A DNA stretch of 49,605 bases from contig CACMRY010000003.1 of NCBI GenBank assembly GCA_902616205.1, positions 1 through 49,605 on the forward strand, given 5' to 3'. Under the pieces are notes generated by a model that made no database searches, had not been told where the DNA came from, and worked only from the letters and a program-made list of their open reading frames with translations. This document shows positions 29,116 to 38,312 of this stretch, piece by piece. This DNA comes from an uncultured Pelagibacteraceae bacterium. GTDB taxonomy: Bacteria > Pseudomonadota > Alphaproteobacteria > Pelagibacterales > Pelagibacteraceae. Each line of letters opens with the position of its first letter. The stretch's first letter is position 1. Made by a program: the position numbers and the translations under genes.

Positions 29116-30459
29116 ATGAGTTCAGAAAAACCAAACATTCCAAATTCATTAAATGAACATTGGATGCCATTTACATCCAATAAGGACTTTAAAGAAAATC
29201 CAAGATTAATAGTTGAAGCAAAAGGAGTCTATTTAAAAAACCACCATGGAAAAACTCAAATTGATGCAAGCTCTGGATTATTTTGCAATCCCTTAGGACA
29301 TGGAAGGCAAGAAATTATAGATGCAATAACTAAACAACTAAAAACTGTTGATTACGCTCAACCATTTCAACAAGGTTTTGGAGGTTCGTTTGAACTTGCA
29401 ACAAGAATTGCAAAACATACTCCAGGAAATTTAAATAGAATTTTTTATACGATTTGTGGATCAACTGCAGTTGAAACAGCAATTAAAATTGCAATTGCGT
29501 ACCATAAATCTAGAGGAGAAGGTAATCGTTTTAGATTTGTCGGTAGAGAAAGAGGATACCATGGAATGAATATTGGAGCGACATCTGTTGGTGGTATGAT
29601 CAATAATGTTAAAACATTTGCAAGTGTATTAATGCCAGGTGTAGTTCATATGAGACATACACATTTACCAGAACATAAATTTATTTCAGGTCAGCCAGAG
29701 ACAGGCGCAGAGTTAGCTGATGATTTAGAGAGAATTTGTACAAACTTTGGAGGAGAAAATATTGCTGCATGTATTGTAGAACCAATTGCTGGATCAACTG
29801 GAACTTTAGTTCCACCAAAAGGATACTTACAAAGACTAAGAGAGATTTGCGATAAGCAAGGTATAATTTTAATTTTTGACGAGGTTATTACAGGGTGGGG
29901 AAGAACAGGTTCACCATTTGCATCTCAAGAGTACGGTGTAACACCAGATATAATCACAATGGCAAAAGCAACTACGAACGGTATATCACCATTAGGTGCA
30001 GTTGCATGTAAGGAGGAAATTTACGACTCAATAATGGATGGCGCACCCAAAGGAACAATAGAATTATTTCATGGATATACGTATTCTGGAATTCCAATTT
30101 CAGTAGCCGCAGGTTTAGCAGTGCAAGATATATTTGAGAAAGACGATATATTTAATAGAGCAAAAGAAATGAGTCCGTATTTTCAAGAAGGTTTGATGTC
30201 TCTTAAAGATTTAGATGAAGTGGATAATATAAGAGGATATGGAATGATGGGTGGAATTGATATGAGAGCAGGCAAAAAGCCTGGGGCAGCTGGATTTACA
30301 TGTTTTAAACATTGTTATGAAGCAGGTGTAAATTTTAAAGCAACTGGTGACTGTTTAATTATCGCTCCAATGTTTATTTGTGAAAAAAAACATATAGACG
30401 AAATTATTGAAAAACTAAGAACTGGAATATCAAACTATTCAAAAAGCAAAAAAAATTAA
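29116..30459 (+). CDS. Class III omega-aminotransferase (beta-alanine/taurine:pyruvate aminotransferase-like)
   Basis: LNEHWMPFTSNKDFKENPR; YHGMNIGATSVGG; LIFDEVITGWGRTGSPFASQEYGVTPDIITMAKATTNG (PLP Lys). Confidence 0.92.
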   Translation: MSSEKPNIPNSLNEHWMPFTSNKDFKENPRLIVEAKGVYLKNHHGKTQIDASSGLFCNPLGHGRQEIIDAITKQLKTVDYAQPFQQGFGGSFELATRIAKHTPGNLNRIFYTICGSTAVETAIKIAIAYHKSRGEGNRFRFVGRERGYHGMNIGATSVGGMINNVKTFASVLMPGVVHMRHTHLPEHKFISGQPETGAELADDLERICTNFGGENIAACIVEPIAGSTGTLVPPKGYLQRLREICDKQGIILIFDEVITGWGRTGSPFASQEYGVTPDIITMAKATTNGISPLGAVACKEEIYDSIMDGAPKGTIELFHGYTYSGIPISVAAGLAVQDIFEKDDIFNRAKEMSPYFQEGLMSLKDLDEVDNIRGYGMMGGIDMRAGKKPGAAGFTCFKHCYEAGVNFKATGDCLIIAPMFICEKKHIDEIIEKLRTGISNYSKSKKN

Positions 30460-30468
30460 TTCACCTTC

Positions 30469-31584
30469 ATGAAAATTGGTGTTCCTAAGGAAATAAAACC
30501 TCAAGAAAATCGTATAGGACTGACCCCAGAAAGTGTAAAAACTTTAACTTCTAATGGTCATGAAGTGTTAATAGAAAAAAATGGTGGTTTTGAAGCTGGT
30601 TTTGAAAATGATCAATATAAATCTGCTGGAGCAAAAATTATAGAAAAAGTAGATGATATTTTTAACGATGCAGAAATAATTGTTAAAGTTAAAGAGCCTC
30701 TATTGAATGAAGTAAAAATGATTAGAGAAAATCAAATAGTTTTTACATACTTACATTTAGCTGCAGCAAAAGAGTTAACACAAGGACTAATAGATTCAAA
30801 ATCAGTTTGTATAGCTTATGAAACAGTCACAGATAAAAATGGAAGACTTCCATTACTTGCACCAATGAGTGCAGTTGCAGGTAGAATGTCCGTTCAAGCT
30901 GGAGCACATTGCCTAGAGAAAAATCAAAAAGGAAGAGGGATATTACTTGGAGGTGCGCCTGGTGGAGAACCTGGCAATGTAGTTATTCTTGGTGGAGGTG
31001 TTGTTGGAGAGAATGCAGCGATTATTGCAACAGGAATGAGAGCAAAAGTTCATATAGTTGATAAATCAGCCGAGAGACTAAAACAATTAACTGAAATGTT
31101 TGGAGACAAAATCATTACACAATTAAGCGATGAAACCGACATAGAAAAATTGATTTCAAAATGTGATTTATTAGTTGGAGGAGTTTTAATTCCAGGCGCT
31201 GAAGCACCTAAATTAGTTTCAAAAAATATGCTCAAGAAAATGAAAAGAGGATCTGTAATAGTTGATGTTGCAATTGATCAAGGTGGTTGTGTTGAAACCA
31301 GCAAACCAACAACACACTCAGAACCAACATATATAGTTGATGATGTAGTTCATTACTGTGTAGCAAATATGCCTGGAGCTGTCCCTAGAACTTCTACAAT
31401 AGCCTTAAATAATGCTATTCTGCCGTTTTTGAGTAAATTAGCAAAAGATGGTTATCAAAAAGCGTTAAAAGAAGATTTAAACTTTTTAGCCGGACTAAAT
31501 GTTCATAAAGGCAGTGTCACTTATAAAGCTGTTGCAGATGCTTTTGGTCACCAATACGCTAATGCTTCTGAAATCTTAAATTAA
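30469..31584 (+). CDS. ald: Alanine dehydrogenase
   Basis: MKIGVPKEIKPQENRIGLTPESV; VVILGGGVVGENAA; VHYCVANMPGAVPRTST. Confidence 0.97.
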   Translation: MKIGVPKEIKPQENRIGLTPESVKTLTSNGHEVLIEKNGGFEAGFENDQYKSAGAKIIEKVDDIFNDAEIIVKVKEPLLNEVKMIRENQIVFTYLHLAAAKELTQGLIDSKSVCIAYETVTDKNGRLPLLAPMSAVAGRMSVQAGAHCLEKNQKGRGILLGGAPGGEPGNVVILGGGVVGENAAIIATGMRAKVHIVDKSAERLKQLTEMFGDKIITQLSDETDIEKLISKCDLLVGGVLIPGAEAPKLVSKNMLKKMKRGSVIVDVAIDQGGCVETSKPTTHSEPTYIVDDVVHYCVANMPGAVPRTSTIALNNAILPFLSKLAKDGYQKALKEDLNFLAGLNVHKGSVTYKAVADAFGHQYANASEILN

Positions 31585-31964
31585 ATACCTTTTTTAAGTA
31601 ATTCGTAAATTTCCTCTTTTTTGTCCAAACCAATTTCTCTAGCAACTTCTTTTCCATCTTTATAAATCGCTATAGTGGTCCAAAACTTTATATTTAGTTT
31701 TTCGCTTATATTCTTATTTTTGTCATGTTCATAAAAAAAGAACTCATAATCTGGAAAATCTTTTTTTGCTTGTTTAAATATAGAAGTTTGAGTTGCACAA
31801 ACTGAACACCATTCGTTCCAAGAATTAATTACAATTGTTTTTCCTTGATTATTAAGTTTATCAAATTCATTTAAAGAAAAATTAGAGGATTTCTCAAAGC
31901 TAAAACTTGAAAATGAAAAAAAAGTAAAACAAATTACATATATTAGATTTTTTAACTTAATCAT
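31581..31964 (-). CDS. Thioredoxin-fold protein, exported/membrane-anchored
   Basis: N-terminal signal/TM; SWNEWCSVCATQ (WCxxC) active site. Confidence 0.82.
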   Translation of the reverse strand: MIKLKNLIYVICFTFFSFSSFSFEKSSNFSLNEFDKLNNQGKTIVINSWNEWCSVCATQTSIFKQAKKDFPDYEFFFYEHDKNKNISEKLNIKFWTTIAIYKDGKEVAREIGLDKKEEIYELLKKGI

Positions 31965-32488
31965 GTTATTCTTTTGATAACATCATCTTTAAAAACCAAG
32001 GTATGTAACAATGCCGCTAAAATATGCAAAGATATGAGAGCAATCAGAGTATAATTTGAGTATATATGTACATCATAACTTAAATCGGCATAATCAAAAT
32101 TCGATTTTAATTTTATCTCAGCAATCCCAAAATTTAATTTTTCACCATTAAACAATTTTTTTAATATCCCGGAAGAAGTGACTGTTAGAAGTGTCAAATA
32201 TAATAGAAAATGATTGAGTTTTGCAACTATCATTTGACCTGGAAATGCCTCAATTGGATTTTCTGGAGAATTTATAAAAAACCTCACCAATAGTCTTAAT
32301 AAAGTGATATAAAAAATTGTTATTCCAATTAATACGTGAATTTCTTCAATTGTTATTCTAAAATCAGAAAATTCTTGTCTAACTAAATAAAAACCTAGTG
32401 GTATTTGAACTACTAGACCTATGACACTTAGCCAATGGAAAAACTTTGTTAAAATATTGTATTTTTGTATTATGTTAACATTTCTCAT
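31961..32488 (-). CDS. Cytochrome b561 family protein
   Basis: KFFHWLSVIGLVVQIPLGF; IEEIHVLIGITIFYITLLRLLVRF; ISLHILAALLHTLVFKDDVI. Confidence 0.92.
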   Translation of the reverse strand: MRNVNIIQKYNILTKFFHWLSVIGLVVQIPLGFYLVRQEFSDFRITIEEIHVLIGITIFYITLLRLLVRFFINSPENPIEAFPGQMIVAKLNHFLLYLTLLTVTSSGILKKLFNGEKLNFGIAEIKLKSNFDYADLSYDVHIYSNYTLIALISLHILAALLHTLVFKDDVIKRIT

Positions 32489-32499
32489 AATTTATATTA

Positions 32500-32949
32500 A
32501 TGAAAAATAAAATTTTATTAATTATTTTTGTAGCTGCCTCATTTTTTAACACCAATTTTATTGCGCATTCTGAGGAAAGTATAGAGGATATAATTAAAGG
32601 TAGAAAAGCAATTTTTAGCAATAATTCAAAATTAGCAAAAAGAGTAAATATTCTATTGAGAAATTTCGAGTTTGAGGAAGCAGAACCCTTTATTCTTGAA
32701 ATGAGTAAAAATTATGAAAATTTACTAAATTATTTTCCAGAGAATTCAAAAGAAGGTTATGGCACTGAGGCTTTACCAATTATTTGGGACCAAAAGGATG
32801 CATTTAACGCATTAATGCAAAAAGCAGCAGATGACATGTTACAATTAGCTAAAGTTATGGAAGAAGTAGATGATATTCAAGTGACTTACAAAAAATTAAT
32901 GTGGTCAAATTGCAATGCATGTCATAGCAGATATAGAAAACCACATTAA
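32500..32949 (+). CDS. Cytochrome c'/c556 family protein
   Basis: Signal peptide; C-terminal SNCNACHSRYRKPH heme site on a four-helix-bundle-type protein. Confidence 0.88.
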   Translation: MKNKILLIIFVAASFFNTNFIAHSEESIEDIIKGRKAIFSNNSKLAKRVNILLRNFEFEEAEPFILEMSKNYENLLNYFPENSKEGYGTEALPIIWDQKDAFNALMQKAADDMLQLAKVMEEVDDIQVTYKKLMWSNCNACHSRYRKPH

Positions 32950-32957
32950 TAATTTAA

Positions 32958-33392
32958 ATGTTTAAAAATTTTTTTTTAATAATTTTTTTATCTTTTTGTT
33001 TCATTAAGTCTGCTTATTCGCATTCTCATTATCCTATAACTAAAGACGATCCATTAAAAATTGAAGCAGGAAAATTATTATACAATCAATACTGTGCTTC
33101 TTGTCATCAAGTAAATTTAGCTGGTGCAAAAAACTGGAAAGGATTTGATGAAGACGGACATAGAAAAGCACCGCCCTTAAATGGAACAGGACATACGTGG
33201 CATCATTCTGATGAGTTGCTGCATAAAATTATAAAGCATGGATTTGCAAAACTGATAAAAAATTATGAAGGTAAAATGATGGGTTTTGGTGACAATATTG
33301 AAGATGAGGGGATTGATAATATTCTTTCCTATATTAAATCATATTGGAATGATGATATATATTTTCATCAGTTGGAAATTAGTAAAAAATGA
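32958..33392 (+). CDS. Monoheme class I cytochrome c
   Basis: Signal peptide; AGKLLYNQYCASCHQVNLAGAKNW; distal MMGFGD Met. Confidence 0.9.
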   Translation: MFKNFFLIIFLSFCFIKSAYSHSHYPITKDDPLKIEAGKLLYNQYCASCHQVNLAGAKNWKGFDEDGHRKAPPLNGTGHTWHHSDELLHKIIKHGFAKLIKNYEGKMMGFGDNIEDEGIDNILSYIKSYWNDDIYFHQLEISKK

Positions 33393-33832
33393 GTTCAGAA
33401 ACTTTAAATTTTAATTGGTCATGTAAACACACTTGGAAAAGAAGTGCAAAAAACACTGCATGGTGTTTACTTGGATGTTCTATAGGAGATTTTGGAACAA
33501 TTTTATTTTTTCAATTAACCAAAATTGATTTTCCCGTCCTTGCCATTATGATCTTAGCAATCATAAATGGTTTAATAACTAGTATTATTTTAGAGACAAT
33601 AATTCTTATGAAACAAAATTTTGATTTCAAAAAAGCTTTTCATACAGCTATTGGGATGAGTTTTATATCTATGATCAGTATGGAAGTTGCAATGAATTTA
33701 ACTGATTATTTTTTAACAGGTGGTGCAATACTCACTTGGTGGGTAGTTCCAATTATGTTATCAGTTGGTTTTGTAACTCCATGGCCTTATAATTATTGGA
33801 GACTAAAAAAATTCAATCAAGCCTGTCACTAA
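33389..33832 (+). CDS. DUF4396 membrane protein
   Basis: WKRSAKNTAWCLLGCSIGDFGTI and TPWPYNYWRLKKFNQACH motifs. Confidence 0.82.
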   Translation: MSSETLNFNWSCKHTWKRSAKNTAWCLLGCSIGDFGTILFFQLTKIDFPVLAIMILAIINGLITSIILETIILMKQNFDFKKAFHTAIGMSFISMISMEVAMNLTDYFLTGGAILTWWVVPIMLSVGFVTPWPYNYWRLKKFNQACH

Positions 33833-33917
33833 ACAAGTAAAAAAAACGTTATAATTCTCAAATATAGTTAAAAGATGTGTATTTATAATTTCTTGTAATA
33901 ATCTTTTTAACAATTAT

Positions 33918-34868
33918 ATGTTCACCACCCCTATGGAACAAAATCAAATAATAATTAAAGATTTATCTAAAGTTTACAGTAATGGATTTAATGCTTTAAA
34001 AAATATTAATCTTAAAATTAAAAAAGGAGAAATTCTTGCATTACTAGGTCCCAATGGAGCAGGTAAAACAACTTTGATAAGTGTTATTTGTGGAATTGTA
34101 ACTCCAACATCAGGTGAAATTACTGTTGAAAATTATAATATAATTGATCAATACCGTGAAACTAGATCAAGAATTGGACTAGTACCACAAGAATTAACTT
34201 TAGAAGCTTTTGAAACAGTTTTTAACAATGTCTCTTATTCAAGAGGTTTGTACGGTAAATCTCCAAATCCTAAGCACATTGAAAAAGTTTTAAAAGATTT
34301 AAGTTTGTGGGATAAAAAAGATCTAGGACTTCGACAATTATCAGGTGGAATGAAAAGAAGAGTATTAATTGCTAAAGCACTTTCTCATGAGCCCTCAATA
34401 CTATTTTTGGATGAACCAACAGCAGGCGTAGATGTAGAATTAAGAAAAGATATGTGGAAAGTTGTGGATATATTAAGAAAGACAGGTGTAACAATAATTT
34501 TAACAACCCATTATATCGAGGAAGCTGAAACAATCGCAGATAGAGTTGCAGTAATTAATCAAGGAGAAATAATTGTTGTAGAAAATAAAAATGATTTACT
34601 TAAAAGAATGGGTGAAAAAACTTTATTAATAGAACTACAAGATAAAATAACCCAAATTCCTGACCAACTTTCAAAATACGAATTAGTGATTGGACAAGAT
34701 CAAATGTCGCTTATTTATAATTACAATGTAAGAGCTGAGAGAACTGGAATTACAAATTTATTACAAGAATTAAAAGAGGCTGGTTTAAAAATGAGAGATC
34801 TTAAAACAGAGCAAAGCTCTCTAGAAAAGATATTTGTTACTTTAGTAAGGGAAAATAATGAAATTTAA
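33918..34868 (+). CDS. ABC-2 type transporter ATP-binding protein
   Basis: GPNGAGKTTLIS; QLSGGMKRRVLIAKAL; ILFLDEPTAGVD. Start may be ATG at 33933. Confidence 0.93.
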   Translation: MFTTPMEQNQIIIKDLSKVYSNGFNALKNINLKIKKGEILALLGPNGAGKTTLISVICGIVTPTSGEITVENYNIIDQYRETRSRIGLVPQELTLEAFETVFNNVSYSRGLYGKSPNPKHIEKVLKDLSLWDKKDLGLRQLSGGMKRRVLIAKALSHEPSILFLDEPTAGVDVELRKDMWKVVDILRKTGVTIILTTHYIEEAETIADRVAVINQGEIIVVENKNDLLKRMGEKTLLIELQDKITQIPDQLSKYELVIGQDQMSLIYNYNVRAERTGITNLLQELKEAGLKMRDLKTEQSSLEKIFVTLVRENNEI

Positions 34869-35625
34869 CTTTTATGCTTTAAGGGCAATTTATCTGCATG
34901 AAATGGATAGATTTAGAAGAACTTTACTTCAATCTTTACTTTCACCGGTATTATCCACTTCTCTTTACTTTATTGTTTTTGGCTCTGTTATTGGTGATTA
35001 TGTGGAAAGTATTGACGGTTTAAGTTATGGATCTTACATAGTGCCAGGCTTATTGATGCTAACTTTATTGACACAATCAATAAGTAATACTTCATTTGGG
35101 ATATTTTTTCCTAAATTTAATGGAACGATATATGAAATACTAGCTGCACCAATTTCTACTTTTGAAGTCGTACTGGCATTTGTAGGAGCGGGTGCAACTA
35201 AAACTTTGATAGTTGGTGTCGTTATATTTATTACCTCTTTATTTTTTGTTGATGTGACAGTTAAATATCCCTTACTCATGATTTTTCTTTTAGTACTTGT
35301 AGCTTTTACATTTGCATTATTTGGATTTTTAATTGGATTGATGAGTTCTAATTTTGAACAAATGTCAATTATACCAACATTGGTTATTACACCAATGGTT
35401 TTTCTAGGCGGTAGCTTATACTCTTTAGATATGCTCCCTTCTTTTTGGCAAACAGTCACTTACTTTAATCCAGTTGTATATTTGATTAATGGTATGAGAT
35501 ACTCTTTTTATGGTGTTTCAGATTTTAATATTTGGATAAGTATCAGCAGTATGTTGGCTTTTTTAATAATTTGTATAGCTGTTGTAACAACGTTATTAAA
35601 AAAAGGTTACAACATAAAACAATAA
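34858..35625 (+). CDS. ABC-2 type transporter permease
   Basis: Six-TM ABC-2 membrane protein; overlaps the upstream ATPase. Confidence 0.9.
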   Translation: MKFNFYALRAIYLHEMDRFRRTLLQSLLSPVLSTSLYFIVFGSVIGDYVESIDGLSYGSYIVPGLLMLTLLTQSISNTSFGIFFPKFNGTIYEILAAPISTFEVVLAFVGAGATKTLIVGVVIFITSLFFVDVTVKYPLLMIFLLVLVAFTFALFGFLIGLMSSNFEQMSIIPTLVITPMVFLGGSLYSLDMLPSFWQTVTYFNPVVYLINGMRYSFYGVSDFNIWISISSMLAFLIICIAVVTTLLKKGYNIKQ

Positions 35626-35630
35626 ATAGT

Positions 35631-35798
35631 TTGAATTTAGAACAAATAGTCCCAGCAATATCTCTAATTGCTGTTTTAATCTTAGTTTTACCAGCTTTTC
35701 TAAAAACTAACTCAAAATTAAAACAATTTTTAACCAATTTATCAATTTGGTCTATTATTGTATTAATCGTGATTTTGATTACTTATTTTATTTTTTAA
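35631..35798 (+). CDS. Small membrane protein (TTG start)
   Basis: TTG-started 55-aa frame LNLEQIVPAISLIAVLILVLPAFLKTNSKLKQFLTNLSIWSIIVLIVILITYFIF; two TM segments; the ORF-track start (35532) would lie deep within the permease. Confidence 0.6.
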   Translation: MNLEQIVPAISLIAVLILVLPAFLKTNSKLKQFLTNLSIWSIIVLIVILITYFIF

Positions 35799-35800
35799 TT

Positions 35801-36940
35801 TTATTTCGAAGCAATCTTTTTTTTAGGATCAAAAAATGGTTTATCTACAATGGTGCAATTGACTATTTTATCTTCAATTTTAACTTGTAATTTTGTTCCT
35901 TTTTTTGCGTACTTTATATTTACCATTGCCAAAGCAATATTTTTTTTCAGTCGTGGTGAGTAAACAGCCGATGTAATTTTTCCAATTTTCTCACTTTTAT
36001 TCATTATAGGCCAAAAAGTTGTATTAGGACCTGAAAGCTGATCACAGTATAACTCAATGCCAACTTGTTTTCTTTTAATTCCATCTTTTTTAATTTTTTT
36101 TAATGCATCTTTACCAACGAAATTTACATCACTTTCTAAATTGACCAATCTATCAAGACCTAGTTCAAAAGGATTAGTATTAATGTCCGCATCAGCATGA
36201 TAAGATAACATTCCTCCTTCAATTCTTCTTATTGATGATGTATGTCCAGGCTCAAGACCAAAGTCTTTTCCTGCAGACATAATTTTTTCATATAAGTCAT
36301 CACCTTTTGATCCATCTCTTAAAAATATTTCATATCCTAGTTCACTTGACCAGCCTGTTCTTGAAATAATCAATGGAATTCCATCGAGATTAAATTCTTT
36401 TAGCCAATAGTATTTCAAATCTTTAATACTCTTACCGAATAGGCTAACCATAATCTCTCCTGATTTTGGACCTTGTAATTGCAGAGGTGAAACGTCAGGC
36501 TCTGTAATTTTTACATTTAAACTAGAATTTATTGCAACTCCTTGAGCCCAAAACAATACATCGCTGTCAGCAAGTGATAGCCAAAAATGATTTGTATCAA
36601 GTCTTAATAAAACTGGGTCGTTTAAAATTCCACCGTCATTATTAACTATTAAAACATATTTGCATTGACCCACTGCAAGTTTAGACAAATCCCTTGGAGT
36701 TAATAATTGTATAAATTTGAATGCATCTGGCCCTGTTATCTCAACCTGCCTTTCAACCGCAACATCACATAAAATAGCTTTTTCAATCAAATTCCAAAAA
36801 TTTTGTTCAGGACTCCCGAAATCTCTTGGAATATACATATGGTTATAAACTGAAAATCCTTTAGCGCCGTATCTTACTGTTGCATTGAAATATGGAGATT
36901 TTCTAATTTGCGTACCAAAACCAAAGTTTTTATCTGCCAT
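35801..36940 (-). CDS. dmdA: DmdA-like GcvT/aminomethyltransferase-family protein (DMSP demethylase or close paralog)
   Basis: IRKSPYFNATVRYGAKGFSVYNHMYIPRDFG; VERQVEITGPDAFKF; LKYYWLKEFNLDGIPLIISRTGWSSELGYEIFLRDGSKGDDLYEKIM closely matches the remembered Pelagibacter DmdA pattern. Confidence 0.78.
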   Translation of the reverse strand: MADKNFGFGTQIRKSPYFNATVRYGAKGFSVYNHMYIPRDFGSPEQNFWNLIEKAILCDVAVERQVEITGPDAFKFIQLLTPRDLSKLAVGQCKYVLIVNNDGGILNDPVLLRLDTNHFWLSLADSDVLFWAQGVAINSSLNVKITEPDVSPLQLQGPKSGEIMVSLFGKSIKDLKYYWLKEFNLDGIPLIISRTGWSSELGYEIFLRDGSKGDDLYEKIMSAGKDFGLEPGHTSSIRRIEGGMLSYHADADINTNPFELGLDRLVNLESDVNFVGKDALKKIKKDGIKRKQVGIELYCDQLSGPNTTFWPIMNKSEKIGKITSAVYSPRLKKNIALAMVNIKYAKKGTKLQVKIEDKIVNCTIVDKPFFDPKKKIASK

Positions 36941-37037
36941 GATGAGTGCATAACAGATAGCAAATTTTATGCAAAGAAATTTGTATTTAAGACAATTTAA
37001 TTAATTTAAAAAATTAAATATTAGTCTAATTTGTTTT

Positions 37038-37202
37038 ATGGTTAAAATTGTCTTACCCGTAATTATTCTTCTACTAATAGTTATATTTTGGAAAAAAATA
37101 GAGGATTATTTTTTTCAAAAATTCAAATTTAAAATAAATTATATTATTGTGGCAATATCAATTATTGCCTTGTCAATTTTAGGATTATTATTATATGACT
37201 AA
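37038..37202 (+). CDS. Small membrane protein
   Basis: Unlisted 54-aa ORF MVKIVLPVIILLLIVIFWKKIEDYFFQKFKFKINYIIVAISIIALSILGLLLYD; two TM; ends immediately before the GNAT gene. Confidence 0.6.
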   Translation: MVKIVLPVIILLLIVIFWKKIEDYFFQKFKFKINYIIVAISIIALSILGLLLYD

Positions 37203-37204
37203 AT

Positions 37205-37456
37205 ATGATCAATCCAACAGATTACGAGTGCATAGAAATTGAAGGTATAGTCACTTTCAAAAATAATAATACTACACTTGGATTCGCCAGATATAATGAA
37301 ATAGGTGAAATAGAATACATATTTGTACACCCTATGTTTAGAAGAAAAGGTTTAGCTAAAAAATTAATAAAAATCATTGAGAATAAAGTAGGTAAAAGAC
37401 CAGTCCCTCAAGAACCAATTAGTCCTCTAGGTAAAAAATTATTTCAACTTCAGTAA
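37205..37456 (+). CDS. Small GNAT-family acetyltransferase domain protein
   Basis: EIEYIFVHPMFRRKGLAKKLIKIIE acetyl-CoA binding motif. Confidence 0.8.
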   Translation: MINPTDYECIEIEGIVTFKNNNTTLGFARYNEIGEIEYIFVHPMFRRKGLAKKLIKIIENKVGKRPVPQEPISPLGKKLFQLQ

Positions 37457-37462
37457 AACTGA

Positions 37463-38209
37463 ATGGAAATTAATCTTATTTTCCTAATTTCAGTAATACC
37501 AGCAATTATTTTATTTGGAATTGCAAAATCTGGATTAGGAGGATCCATAGCTTTAATTTCAATTCCATTAATGACACTATCAATGTCATTAACAGAGGCA
37601 TTAGCAATTATGCTGCCAATTTTAATTTTTTCAGATTTTATAGCGGTTTATAGATTTAGAAAAGATTTTGATCTTGAAACTTTAAAGTTAATCATTCCTT
37701 CATCAGCAATTGGAATTATTATTGGATCATTTACATTTTCATATTTTTCTGAAGATCTTTTAAAATCTTTAATTGGATTAATGGGTTTTTTGTTTGCGAG
37801 TCATTACTTCATATTTAAAAAAGATAAAATTAAACCACATAAAAAAAATAAGGTTAAAGGCTCAATTTGTACAATTGTTGCAGGTTTTACATCATTTTGT
37901 GTACATGCTGGAGGCACACCTACAAGTATTTATTTATTACCATTAAGACTAAAAAAAGAAATTTATGTTGGTACTAGAGTAATTTTTTTTACGTTTGTAA
38001 ACTTAATAAAGCTACCTCTGTATATTCATTTATCTATGATGAATATAGGAACATTAATTAACTCTATCATGTTATTTCCTCTCTCGATATTAGGTATTTA
38101 TATTGGTTTTAAATTACTAAAAATAATTGAGGAAAAGTTATTCTATAATATAATTTATGCTTTAATTTTAATCAGTAGTTCAAAAATGATTTATGATTTT
38201 CTTATTTAA
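37463..38209 (+). CDS. TauE/SafE (sulfite exporter) family membrane protein
   Basis: FGIAKSGLGGSIALISIPLMTL; GFTSFCVHAGGTPTSIYLLPLRL. Confidence 0.9.
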   Translation: MEINLIFLISVIPAIILFGIAKSGLGGSIALISIPLMTLSMSLTEALAIMLPILIFSDFIAVYRFRKDFDLETLKLIIPSSAIGIIIGSFTFSYFSEDLLKSLIGLMGFLFASHYFIFKKDKIKPHKKNKVKGSICTIVAGFTSFCVHAGGTPTSIYLLPLRLKKEIYVGTRVIFFTFVNLIKLPLYIHLSMMNIGTLINSIMLFPLSILGIYIGFKLLKIIEEKLFYNIIYALILISSSKMIYDFLI

Positions 38210-38247
38210 ATCTTTCATAAATTTTTAAAATATATATAAAGAAAAAT

Positions 38248-38309
38248 AGGGGTGTCCAATTGGACTGAGAAATACTCTTTGAACCTGTCCGGTAATTCAG
38301 AAAGGGAAA
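38248..38309 (+). promoter_or_regulatory. TPP (thi-box) riboswitch
   Basis: GGGGUGUCCaauuGGACUGAGAAAUACUCUUUGAACCUGUCCGGUAAUUCAGAAAGGGA: CUGAGA, GAACCUG and AGGGA conserved boxes; P2 and P3 pairings present; directly upstream of a symporter ATG. Confidence 0.92.
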
Positions 38310-38312
38310 AAA

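Noticed and set aside
35034-35737. Minus-strand ORFs opposite the ABC-2 permease and the following small gene
   Set aside because: Antisense; no motifs.
35532-35798. 88-aa ORF-track version of the small membrane protein after the ABC permease
   Set aside because: The first ~33 codons lie inside the permease CDS and look non-coding; TTG at 35631 is the more plausible start.
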